DNA of 64,000 nt from Moanibacter sp965226025 (GTDB taxonomy: Bacteria > Verrucomicrobiota > Verrucomicrobiia > Opitutales > UBA2987): assembly GCA_965226025.1 (NCBI GenBank), contig CBDDCD010000002.1:868001-932000 (forward strand). Direction: 5' to 3'. Below, piece after piece: positions 42,354-50,410 of this stretch. How positions within the stretch are numbered: position 1 is the stretch's first letter; each line of letters starts with the position of its first letter. The notes under the pieces are model-generated. The model saw only the letters and a list, made by a program, of their open reading frames with translations, had not been told where the DNA came from and did not search any database. Made by a program: the position numbers and the translations under genes.

Positions 42354-43240
42354 CCTATCAGCGTCCGACCGAAGTAGTTGAGGAACCAGAGTTCCTTCCA
42401 GAACCGGTATCTCCCCTCCCATGTGATTCGACCAAACTCCTCGTGAAGATGGCGGGGAACAAGGATGCCGAGCCGAATGTTGGTCCGTTCAATGATCCTC
42501 TGCTGATCGTTGAGGTCATCGAGAGGGTCATCCTCCCATGGCAGGCGCTCTTCACCGCACTTGCTGAGCCGATTGAGATGCCTTTTGAGAAGGGCGCGGA
42601 GGGATCGCATCCACGGTTTTCTCTCCAGTCCCCAATTCTCGGGATAGAATCCCCCGAACGGGAGATAGAGGTTGTCGGTTATGAGGCGAATTCCGCTCTT
42701 TAATCTCGAACTGATGCTGTAGCAAACGGAGACCTTTCCGGTACGGTGGGGCAAGAAGTAGACCTGGAGCCGAACCGTGCCCTCCTTGTTCTCGTAAATG
42801 GAGCTTCTCAACACGTACTCTTCGCTGAAGGCGGCACGCGCCGCCTTGATGCGGACAAAGCCATTCTCCCGGATCCATTCCCTAAGCCCGATATACCTTC
42901 TAAGGGCGGGCCATTCATCGCCCGAGTCGTTGGTTTCGTATTTTGGAAAGAGGGGAATATCGCCCCTGCTCATCGCCGCAATCGCGACCCAATTGTAGAG
43001 CGTTTCAAGAAGAAACCAAAGCAGAAAATAAAAAATCGAAAGCATCCAGAAGGGCCGGACGCTCCACTCGAAGATGAAGATGAGGTAGGGCACTCCGAGC
43101 GAGATCCCGATCCAACGAAACCAACGGCTGAAGATAGCGACGATGGGAGAGGCCGACAGCCGGTCGAGATAGATCATCATAAAGACGGTCAGACCGAAGA
43201 GCAGGAAGTTCTGCGCGAATATCAAAGAAGCCGCATCCAT
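42350..43240 (-). CDS. Membrane protein with N-terminal helices, unknown function
   Basis: 296 residues. Three to four helices in the first 95 residues (FAQNFLLFGLTVFMMIYLDR, IGISLGVPYLIFIFEW, MLSIFYFLLWFLLETLY), then a soluble domain with DEWPALRRYIGLREWIRENG, LQVYFLPHRTGKVSVCYSIS and NIRLGILVPRHLHEEFGRIT. No family recognised. It follows dnaN by 22 nt on the same strand, so it is probably cotranscribed. Confidence 0.65.
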   Translation of the reverse strand: MDAASLIFAQNFLLFGLTVFMMIYLDRLSASPIVAIFSRWFRWIGISLGVPYLIFIFEWSVRPFWMLSIFYFLLWFLLETLYNWVAIAAMSRGDIPLFPKYETNDSGDEWPALRRYIGLREWIRENGFVRIKAARAAFSEEYVLRSSIYENKEGTVRLQVYFLPHRTGKVSVCYSISSRLKSGIRLITDNLYLPFGGFYPENWGLERKPWMRSLRALLKRHLNRLSKCGEERLPWEDDPLDDLNDQQRIIERTNIRLGILVPRHLHEEFGRITWEGRYRFWKELWFLNYFGRTLIG

Positions 43241-43262
43241 CCCCGGAAATTCCCACTGATCC

Positions 43263-44393
43263 CTAATTCAACCGAAGTGGCATGATCACACAAAGGAAGC
43301 TGTCCTGAGTGCGAAACACTCCAGGACTGAGCTCATCTTTGAACTCGAAGATAAGCTCATCTCGCGTCTGCGCCCGAAGAGGGTGCATGAGAAACTCCGG
43401 ATTGAATGCGACCGTTACTTCCGGGCCCTCATACTGAACCGCGATCGATTCGTGCGAATCACCGTACTCGGGGCTGGACCCGGTAATCTCCATCAGGCTA
43501 TCGCTCACTTTGATCTTAACCGAGTTGTTTTTGTCGCTCGTCACCAGGGCCGCTCGCTTGACGCAATCCAGCATCAATTCTCTTTCCACTTTGATGTGTC
43601 TTTCCGTCTCCCGAGGAATCACCTGCCGGTAGTTGGGATAACTGCCTTCTACGACCTTTGAGACGAGATAAATGCTCCCGATGATACCGGCGGTTTCATC
43701 CTCGCTCTGGGTGCTCAGCTCGAACGCGACCTGCCGGTCGTTAAATGAGATCTTAACGTTCTCACCCTGGCCCACAAGACGCTCGACTTCGGCCACGGTC
43801 CGGGCCGGAAGGATCAAGTGTCCAGCGTTCTCATCTTTCACTTCAATTTCATTATTGACCAAGGCGAGACGGCGGCCATCGGTCGCCGCGAGGGTCAATT
43901 TGTCTTCCGCGAAGTTGAAGAACACGCCGTTCATGATGAAGCGCGACTCATCCGTACTCTGGGCGTAAGAAACGCTTTTAAGCATGTACTCGAGATTCTC
44001 CTGACTGAGTTCGAAAACGTGGTCATCGCTGAAAGTCGGGAGGGCGGGGAATTCCTCCGGCCCGAGACCCATCATGCGGAATTGCGAACCCCCCGACGTG
44101 ATCTTCGCCTGATGTCCCGGCGAAGACTCAATCTCGACATCGAGGTTGGGTAATTCTCGAATGATAGTGGCCAGTTTTCTTACCGGGAGTGTGATTCCAC
44201 CACTCTCGGTCACCTCCGCTGCTATCCGGCAACGGATGCCGAGGTCGAGGTTGGTGGTTGTGAGACCGATCGAGTCTTCCTCCGCTTCGATCAACACATT
44301 GTTGAGAATCGGCATACTGATCTTCGTCCCCACCACATTGATGACCTGCTGGAGTCCGCTGGTGAAATGATCGCGGTTGATTTTGAATTTCAT
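43263..44393 (-). CDS. dnaN: DNA polymerase III sliding clamp
   Basis: Ring-shaped processivity factor. 376 residues in three repeat domains. MKFKINRDHFTSGLQQVINV at the start, PILNNVLIEAEEDSIGLTTT, RFIMNGVFFNFAEDKLTLAA and DGRRLALVN, and the C-terminal SFLCVIMPLRLN are characteristic. It is not next to dnaA or recF here. The upstream region is notably AT-rich. Confidence 0.97.
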   Translation of the reverse strand: MKFKINRDHFTSGLQQVINVVGTKISMPILNNVLIEAEEDSIGLTTTNLDLGIRCRIAAEVTESGGITLPVRKLATIIRELPNLDVEIESSPGHQAKITSGGSQFRMMGLGPEEFPALPTFSDDHVFELSQENLEYMLKSVSYAQSTDESRFIMNGVFFNFAEDKLTLAATDGRRLALVNNEIEVKDENAGHLILPARTVAEVERLVGQGENVKISFNDRQVAFELSTQSEDETAGIIGSIYLVSKVVEGSYPNYRQVIPRETERHIKVERELMLDCVKRAALVTSDKNNSVKIKVSDSLMEITGSSPEYGDSHESIAVQYEGPEVTVAFNPEFLMHPLRAQTRDELIFEFKDELSPGVFRTQDSFLCVIMPLRLN

Positions 44394-44672
44394 TATTCGG
44401 AAATAGTAAGGGGGATAGACCTGTAACTAACAATATTTATATAATAAGATAGATTAACTATTTAAAACTCTATTATTATTATGGACTGTGTGCAAATACG
44501 ATAGGTGTGGTTATCTGTTGAAAAACAATGACTTACAACGAAAATCTGTCGTGAAGGAATTCTGCGTAAGCGTGAGCAGCTTCGACTGTCGGGATCAATT
44601 TTCGGAAGTTCCCAACCTTATTCACGAAGAGCTGAAGAGCGCTTCTTTGCGAATTCGAGAGCTGGGCATCAG
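44394..44672. promoter_or_regulatory. AT-rich region between pssA and dnaN
   Basis: About 280 bp. 44430-44490 is strongly AT-rich (AATATTTATATAATAAGATA and CTATTATTATTAT), unlike the GC-rich surroundings, and likely contains the dnaN promoter. One weak DnaA-box-like site TGTGGTTAT occurs at 44506-44514; no cluster of boxes was found. A possible unwinding element, but origin function is not supported beyond this. Confidence 0.35.
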
Positions 44673-45605
44673 TCAGTCGGAAAAGCCTGAGTAAGGCACG
44701 GTCTTGTCCTCGGATGGTTCGTCCGGATCGCCGAAATCATCCTCCATGAAATCTCTCGGGATTGAATCGCGATCGCGCCATTCCTTCATAAAATGCCGCA
44801 ACAGGCCATAGAAAATATAGCTTAGGAATAGGATCGAAATCGCGACCGAACGAAAAAAGTAGATGAGGGTAAAGCCGACCGCCAGGTAGACAAAAGTGCG
44901 GAGGCGGATCTGGGTCTGCCAATCGATCGTCTTGAAACTTGGATAGGGGATATTGCTCACCATGAGGAAGGCGATCAATAGGAGGAGAATGGGAAGAAAA
45001 ATGGACCAGGCTCTCAACTCGTAGCTGTTCAGAACGAGGACAAGGGAAGCGATCATTCCGGCCGCTGCGGGAACCGGGAGTCCTTGAAAGTCCGCTGTCA
45101 GATGCGCTCCGTCGCCGGCGATAATGGGATTCGAGATGACATTGAAGCGCGCGAGGCGGACGGCGGAGCAAAAGAGATAGAGAAATCCTATGAGCCAGCC
45201 GACTTGAAGGAAGAAGGGGTAGGCGCCTGTCGGGGAGAGAATGAGAAAGAAGACCATGAGGGCCGGCGCCATACCAAATGAGACGATATCGGCGATTGAA
45301 TCGAATTCTTTGCCGAAGAGGGATTCCTTCCCGCCGAGTCGTGCAAGCCGGCCGTCCAGGGCGTCGAATATCACAGCCGCAAGGATGAACCAGACCGCTT
45401 CCGTATATCGTTCGCGGGCCAGGCTTTCATCCGCAATCGTCACCGTGGAGGCGTATTTCGCCTGGATGCAACGGATCACGGCGAGATATCCACAGAACAG
45501 ATTTCCCCCTGTCATGAGGTTAGGAAGAAAATAGATCCGACTGGCCTCGTTCGACTGATTCTGTCGAGAGGGAAAATCGTCCTGATTCGGCATCAACTCA
45601 GCCAT
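44673..45605 (-). CDS. pssA: CDP-diacylglycerol-serine O-phosphatidyltransferase
   Basis: Makes phosphatidylserine in the membrane. 310 residues, about eight helices. The CDP-alcohol phosphotransferase motif is present as DGRLARLGGKESLFGKEFDS then IAD near residue 87 (Asp-Gly-x2-Ala-Arg-x8-Gly-x3-Asp-x3-Asp). The C-terminal 30 residues are acidic. It overlaps the upstream RelE-like gene by 8 nt. No psd gene is present nearby. Confidence 0.92.
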   Translation of the reverse strand: MAELMPNQDDFPSRQNQSNEASRIYFLPNLMTGGNLFCGYLAVIRCIQAKYASTVTIADESLARERYTEAVWFILAAVIFDALDGRLARLGGKESLFGKEFDSIADIVSFGMAPALMVFFLILSPTGAYPFFLQVGWLIGFLYLFCSAVRLARFNVISNPIIAGDGAHLTADFQGLPVPAAAGMIASLVLVLNSYELRAWSIFLPILLLLIAFLMVSNIPYPSFKTIDWQTQIRLRTFVYLAVGFTLIYFFRSVAISILFLSYIFYGLLRHFMKEWRDRDSIPRDFMEDDFGDPDEPSEDKTVPYSGFSD

Positions 45606-45963
45606 CTTTCTTCAGACTTTCGAGGTATTTCCAGAAAGACTGGTGCTGCTCGATCATCTGTTCCTCGCTGATCGGGAGCTTGGAGCGGAAAAGGAAGTCG
45701 GTCAGGGTGTTCTTATGAAGCATGTAATGGTTGTAGAGTATATTGCCGTTGACCTCGAAGTAAATCCGAAACTCGCCCGCCCGTAGCCTGTAGAAGGTGG
45801 TGCCACGACGTCGGAATCTGCCCAGTGGTTCCGTTGGTCGAGCGAGTTGCTCTGGAGTCACCCGACTGATCCGTTCGACGAGTTCAAGCTGCTCCTGGAG
45901 CTGGAGCTTGGCGAGCTCCCCCATCGACTGGTTGCTGAAGGTAACCTGGTAGGTCGGCTTCAT
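45598..45963 (-). CDS. RelE/ParE-fold protein in operon with pssA
   Basis: 121 residues. The fold signature PTEPLGRFRRRGTTFYRLRA then GEFRIYFEVNGN is like RelE-type ribonucleases, followed by a helical C-terminal tail (EEQMIEQHQSFWKYLESLKK). No antitoxin gene is adjacent; instead the 3' end overlaps pssA by 8 nt. This argues against a plasmid-type toxin-antitoxin pair. Activity unknown. A repeat element lies 15 bp upstream of its start. Confidence 0.6.
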   Translation of the reverse strand: MKPTYQVTFSNQSMGELAKLQLQEQLELVERISRVTPEQLARPTEPLGRFRRRGTTFYRLRAGEFRIYFEVNGNILYNHYMLHKNTLTDFLFRSKLPISEEQMIEQHQSFWKYLESLKKDG

Positions 45964-45977
45964 CCGTGAGGCGAATG

Positions 45978-46077
45978 CTAGGAATCTGTCGGAACGAATT
46001 AGGTCGAAAGTTAATGCCGTCAGTCTTCGATCTGAAGGTAAAGGATGTCACGAGGTGCAAGGTCGACAGATTCCTAG
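45978..46077. repeat. CTAG-ended inverted-repeat element, copy 6
   Basis: Begins CTAGGAATCTGTCGG and ends CGACAGATTCCTAG, 100 bp, in the divergent gap between the RelE-like gene and the EF-hand gene. In reverse orientation its interior (CCTTGCACCTCG, CTTCAGATCG, TGACGG, CGACCTAA) aligns with copies 4 and 5. Confidence 0.9.
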
Positions 46078-46169
46078 GCACATCCTCGCAGGCTCTGCAA
46101 CTTTTAATCGTTCCATCGGTTTATGGAAACAAATCGAAAGGATCGCTTCAGAAGGAAGAGGAAACGAAT

Positions 46170-46718
46170 ATGAAAACCGATAATCACGGTATTACGATTA
46201 TACTTGGTGTTGCTCTAGTCATTATATTTGCGGCCTTCTCCGATGCTCTCTCGGCCGGAGAAGGGACAACAGAAAAACCAGCTCATCACCGTTTCCTGGA
46301 AAAATATGAGCAGGATGGCGACGGGGTGATTTCTGGGGAGGAGAAGGATGCAGCCAGGGCTGAAATGCGCGGCGACCGGCGAGGTCGGGGTGCGGATTTC
46401 GACAGGCGGGAGGAATTCATGAAACGGGCCGATACCAATGGCGATGGAGTGCTCTCTGATGAGGAAAGGGCCCAGGCGCGCGAACGGATGCGGCAGAGAC
46501 GTGAGCGATTTCGGGAAGAAGCCTTGCGGCGCTTCGACCGAGACGGCGATGGGATGCTCTCCGATGAAGAGCGGGCTACGGCGAGAGAAAAGGCCTCCGA
46601 ACGGCGGGCCCGTTTCCTCGAGGAGTTCGACACCGATGGCGATGAGGTCCTCTCGGAAGAGGAACGGAGAAAAGCCCGGGAGACCTTTCGGGAGCGCAGA
46701 GAATTCGATGGAAGCTAG
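46170..46718 (+). CDS. Secreted EF-hand calcium-binding protein
   Basis: 182 residues from ATG 46170 with AGAGGAAACG upstream. Signal peptide at residues 7-27 (ITIILGVALVIIFAAFSDAL). Four EF-hand loops: EQDGDGVISGEE, DTNGDGVLSDEE, DRDGDGMLSDEE and DTDGDEVLSEEE, separated by Arg/Glu-rich helices. Likely exported and calcium-binding. The frame upstream to 45966 includes repeat element DNA and is not used. Partner unknown. Confidence 0.85.
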   Translation: MKTDNHGITIILGVALVIIFAAFSDALSAGEGTTEKPAHHRFLEKYEQDGDGVISGEEKDAARAEMRGDRRGRGADFDRREEFMKRADTNGDGVLSDEERAQARERMRQRRERFREEALRRFDRDGDGMLSDEERATAREKASERRARFLEEFDTDGDEVLSEEERRKARETFRERREFDGS

Positions 46719-46743
46719 TCCGGACATCTCACACACTTCCTCG

Positions 46744-46874
46744 CTCGTCCTGGTTGGGGCAACCCACCCCGCCCTCCGGGCACCCCTCCGAGGAGGGGAT
46801 GTTCCATAATTCGTGATTTTTGGTGAATCCCCTCCTCGGAGGGGTCTGGGGTGGGTTGCCCCAACCAGGACGAG
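46744..46874. repeat. Long hairpin with 48-bp arms downstream of the EF-hand gene
   Basis: Right arm 46827-46874 pairs with left arm 46744-46800 over most of its length (CTCGTCCTGGTTGGGGCAAC, CCACCCC, CCCCTCCGAGGAGGGGAT). The left arm has a short extra GC-rich piece (GCCCTCCGGGC against AGA). Spacer 26 nt. Likely a strong terminator; a REP-like origin is possible. Confidence 0.75.
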
Positions 46875-47113
46875 TTCTGAGGAAACCTAATTCAGGTCGG
46901 TGGACCTAGCTGCCGCTCAATTCTCGGCCCTCCAATTAGGCTTTAATTATCGATCTGGATGAAGTAGGTAATCGGTCAATTTTGCTTCTTCCCGCTCAGG
47001 CGGATTGCGTCTACAGTGCTCTAGTCTGCGGATTTGATTCGGCGTGTTTTGTTGTTGGCATGCACCTTTCCGTGATGCGAAATATCCTCACTTTCAGGAC
47101 TCCTCAATAATCC

Positions 47114-47623
47114 GTGAATAAAGCGGCCTGCTCAGAATTGATTTCGATTGAGGTGATGGGTATCTTCATCTCTCCCGGGCACGATTTTAAGGGGCGTCAT
47201 GGAAAGGAGAGAATCACAAATGAGGTCGTTTCCAAGGAGGAAGCCCGTTGCCTGGCCGGAAAGGGGATCGAGGGCGATCGGTATTGCGACTACCGGGAGA
47301 ACTTCAAAGGCCAGATCACTTTCTTTGAATGGGAGGTTCTGGAGCGGCTGCGATCCTCATTCAGAAATTCCGCCATTCCACCCTCTGCGCCCCGGCGAAA
47401 CGTGATTCTGAAGGGGATCGATCTCAACACACTGATCGGGAGAAGATTCCAGATTCAAGGGGCTATTTTCGAGGGTTCCGAGCATTGCGCCCCCTGCTAT
47501 TGGATGGATGTCGCCATCCTACCGGGTGCGGAAAAGGCCCTTAAGAACAAGGCTGGACTGCGAGCGCGAATCCTCCAGACCGGTCACCTGCGGCTGGGGA
47601 AGACGGAGCTAGGAGTCTTATAG
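47114..47623 (+). CDS. MOSC-domain protein
   Basis: 169 residues from GTG 47114; an ATG at 47156 (MGIFISPGHDFKGRHG) is a shorter option. VSKEEARCLAGKGIEGDRYC, GQITFFEWEVLERL, PRRNVILKGIDLNTLIGRRF and EGSEHCAPCYWMD fit the MOSC fold, the C-terminal domain of Moco sulfurases and related proteins that bind sulfur or metal via a Cys. A link to Moco is plausible given the moa cluster 5 kb away. Stands alone. Confidence 0.75.
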   Translation: MNKAACSELISIEVMGIFISPGHDFKGRHGKERITNEVVSKEEARCLAGKGIEGDRYCDYRENFKGQITFFEWEVLERLRSSFRNSAIPPSAPRRNVILKGIDLNTLIGRRFQIQGAIFEGSEHCAPCYWMDVAILPGAEKALKNKAGLRARILQTGHLRLGKTELGVL

Positions 47624-47694
47624 TAGCTCCAAGTTATTCATCAGTGGGGCCGAGTGGAGCCGTAGGAGTAACTCGGCGAGGCCCCATTGTGAGC

Positions 47695-47780
47695 AACTTG
47701 GCAGAAGCTGGGTTGGCTATGAGGCAAGGAGTTTGTTTCTCTAGAGGAGTTAATTTTCAAAGGCGGCCGTCCACTACGAA
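47695..47780 (+). repeat. 86-bp direct repeat, left copy
   Basis: Identical to 50150-50235 over 86 bp (AACTTGGCAGAAGCTGGGTT at its start, CGTCCACTACGAA at its end). It ends 3 bp before the left inverted repeat of the IS at 47784. Confidence 0.9.
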
Positions 47781-47783
47781 ATT

Positions 47784-50149
47784 CAGACCTCACTATCTTG
47801 CCCCTTTAAAGGAGCTATGCAATCGCAAGTTTAAATCTCGATTTATAGCCGAGTTGGAAGGTAATGGTTCGGCCCGAGCGGTCGGGCATCAGGAGCGGGT
47901 TCTGGTTGAGAGTCTGGAGGTACTCAATCACGACTTGCTGCAAATGAGGGGAATAGTTTGCGGTTGGGAATAGATGCGCTTCGACGGTTGCGCCCCTCTC
48001 TATGAGGGCGCCGTCGCAGTGAGTCAGATTGCGAAACAGATCGTGGTCGTCACGATAGTTGTCGTAGCCTTCTTTAAAGGGTTCAAACTGCTTGTAGAAA
48101 CTATTGCGGGCGAGGATTTTCAAGGCATCCATGATGGATTTGTTGGAGGTGTCCAGGCGGACATAGTTCTGCTCAATGAGTCGCTCCAGGCGCGAGCATT
48201 CGGTCTCGATTTGCTCCCCTTCGAGTTGGAGGGCATTGAGCTTGTGATCGAGGCGAGCGATCATGGCGCTCCTTGAGGCGCTTTGGCCCGGATGGGCATG
48301 TTCGGCCAGGAGCAGTCTTTTCAATGCTTCGGTGGATTGGGTTTTCTGCTTCAGGAGTGCTTTAGCGGCACCGCTTTTCTCCTGCCTATCCTCAAGGTGT
48401 TGGGCTAAGCGCTGGTAGTGGATGGTGCGATAAGAGGTGATCTGATTAATCCCAAAGTGCTTATCGAGGTATTTGAAATCATTCTCCTGAATCCAGCGAC
48501 TGAACATCCCTTTGAGGACTGCTTCATCGGGGGCTTTTGGGTCGGTCCCTAAGATGCTCACCGTAATGGTTTGATTTCTGGGATTGGTCGCTTCCACCAC
48601 CCATTGGGTAAGATGAGGATTCTTTTTCCACGGGCCCCGCTGATAGCAAAGATAATACTCCTGGAGATCTTCGGCATGGTTTCTGGGGCGCAGCAGGCGC
48701 AGTTGTCCGTCGATCCGTTGCAGGGGCTGGCCTTGAAACCTTTTTCCCAGGTGATGATTTCGAGTTGAGGATGCTCCAGGATGGCTTCGTAAAACCAGTC
48801 CGCGGCGATCGCCCGGTCCACGTAAATGCTCACCTTCTTATCCGCAGGCACCTCTACCAATTCGAGCATCGCTTCGCAGTTGGGGATAAACCGTTTCCTT
48901 ATATCCTCGTAGTTGTCGGTGCTGGCAAAATAGACCGGAGAGCCCTTCAGGGTATGAATAAAATCGCTGTGAAGCGCTTTGTCGGCCAAACGGATGGTGG
49001 GACACCAGCCCGCCAGGAGCTTGCTCATGCCGGTGTAATGTTTGGTGTGCGGATCATAATAAAAGCTCTGCTCACAAGAAGCATTCAGGTTCCTCGCGTT
49101 CACCCTGAGGATCGCTCTTAAAAGCGCTTCATGGGCCAGGGCGCTGAGCCTTTGGCGTTGCAGATGGGGCGTATAGAGGACTCGCCCGATGAGCTTTTGC
49201 AGGTCTTCCAGATCGAGCAGTTTGCTCTGCTCGATATTCACCGCGGCCAACAGCGCGCAGGCCAGCCATTGCTTCAAAAGCCAGCCCTCTTCGCCATCTA
49301 TCTGAGCCACTTGCCCGAGCCCTTCACTGAATACCAGCACCCCTAAATGTCGACACCACTGCACCGATTCGGAACTGCCCGTGGTAAAATCGGGAGACTC
49401 CTTGCGATTCTCCTCTTCGCCTTCGGCCTTGTTTTCTGCTTGCTCCTGCTCTGCCTGCAAGGGTGAACCCTTGGGAGAATCCCAGGCAGTCTCCCGATTT
49501 TGCCCCCTCCTCTGCTCGGCCTCCTTGGCCAAGGCCTCTTTGAGCTCCTTAAACAAAGGGCGCAGGGTTTCCCCACTGAGGCTGACTGCGAACACCTCCT
49601 CGATCTCACCGCGTATCTTCTTGCTGTAAGCGTACCGGCTCTGCTCATAGATCTCAAAAAAGCGCACCCGCACAAAACTCCGTATTTCCCGGGTCAATTT
49701 GCGATGCCACCGGCGCCCCGCCAACACCCGGCCCAGGGTTTCGGCATCGCCACTTTGCAGGGCCTCGCCCCACCGCTTCATCGTCTTGGGGTCAACCTCA
49801 AATTGTCTCTGTAAGCACCCTATCTTCAACCCCGCATTATAGAGCCGTCCCACCAGAATCTTGAATCCAACCTGCTCGCGATCGTCCCCCACCACTTCCA
49901 ATAGCTCATGGCCGTAATAGACCTGCAATTGGCCTTTGCTCAGGTCCCGATAGACCGTCAGGCAGGGATTACGCTTGTCTACCCCAAGGAGGCATTGTAG
50001 GCAGGACTCTTCTTGCTCGGTAGGTTTCTCCATTTTCTTCGAATTAGTTCTTCGAAGGAGAAGCCTACCGTTTTCTTTCTCTCGTTAAAAGTCGGGAATT
50101 CTACTTGCGATTCTACCCACCCCGACAACCCGCATAATAGCGAGTTCTG
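47784..50149 (-). mobile_element. Two-frame insertion sequence, 2366 bp, flanked by 86-bp direct repeats
   Basis: Left end CAGACCTCACTATCTTGC (47784-47801) and right end, read inward, CAGAACTCGCTATTATGC (50149-50132) match at 14 of 18 positions. The element encodes a DDE-type transposase in two overlapping frames. The 86-bp direct repeats directly outside the ends would be an unusually long target duplication, a feature known for IS1634/IS1549-type elements; assignment to that group is only a suggestion. Confidence 0.75.
47815..50033 (-). CDS. Transposase in two frames, joined by probable -1 frameshift
   Basis: Frame A starts at 50033 and reads to 48558; frame B ends at 47815. Frame A carries FYYDPHTKHYTG and VSIYVDRAIAADWFYEAI (first two Asp), while WIQENDFKYLDKHFGINQIT (Glu) is in frame B. 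Read in the -1 frame from a run of five A in the coding strand (48745-48741), the sequence continues KGFQGQPLQRIDGQLRLLRP-like into WVVEATNPRNQTITVSILGT without a stop, giving about 739 residues. The N-terminus has a helix-turn-helix region (LQRQFEVDPKTMKRWGEALQ). The frameshift may be programmed or disabling. Family not certain. Confidence 0.7.
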
Positions 50150-50235
50150 AACTTGGCAGAAGCTGGGTTGGCTATGAGGCAAGGAGTTTGTTTCTCTAGA
50201 GGAGTTAATTTTCAAAGGCGGCCGTCCACTACGAA
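50150..50235 (+). repeat. 86-bp direct repeat, right copy
   Basis: Identical to 47695-47780. It begins at the base after the IS right end and lies upstream of the IS110-type transposase, so it may belong to the left part of that element or to the target DNA. Confidence 0.9.
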
Positions 50236-50410
50236 CTTAGGAGGCAGTCGTGAGACGACTTCCGACAGAATTTCGAGTAGACGGCTTGCCTGGATGACCG
50301 ATAACGAACCCTCAGTTTGTATCCTCATAGCAGGATCCACTATAAGAACTTCGCCTGGACATCCAGCGCCTTTGAAAACCACAAAACGAATAAAACAGAA
50401 GGGAAGGTAA
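50236..50410 (+). ncRNA. Candidate bridge RNA region of the IS110-type element
   Basis: Non-coding DNA directly upstream of the IS110-type transposase, where bridge RNAs of this family are encoded. It contains three short stem-loops: AGTCGT-GAG-ACGACT (50248-50262), ATCCT-CATAGC-AGGAT (50322-50337) and CCTGG-ACAT-CCAG (50354-50366). Structure, ends and function are inferred from family knowledge, not shown. Confidence 0.4.

Noticed and set aside
44500..44530. Replication origin with DnaA boxes
   Set aside because: Only one weak nonamer was found, far from the multiple boxes an origin needs; kept as AT-rich region only.
45598..45963. Classical toxin-antitoxin pair
   Set aside because: No antitoxin gene is present on either side; the downstream overlap is with pssA.
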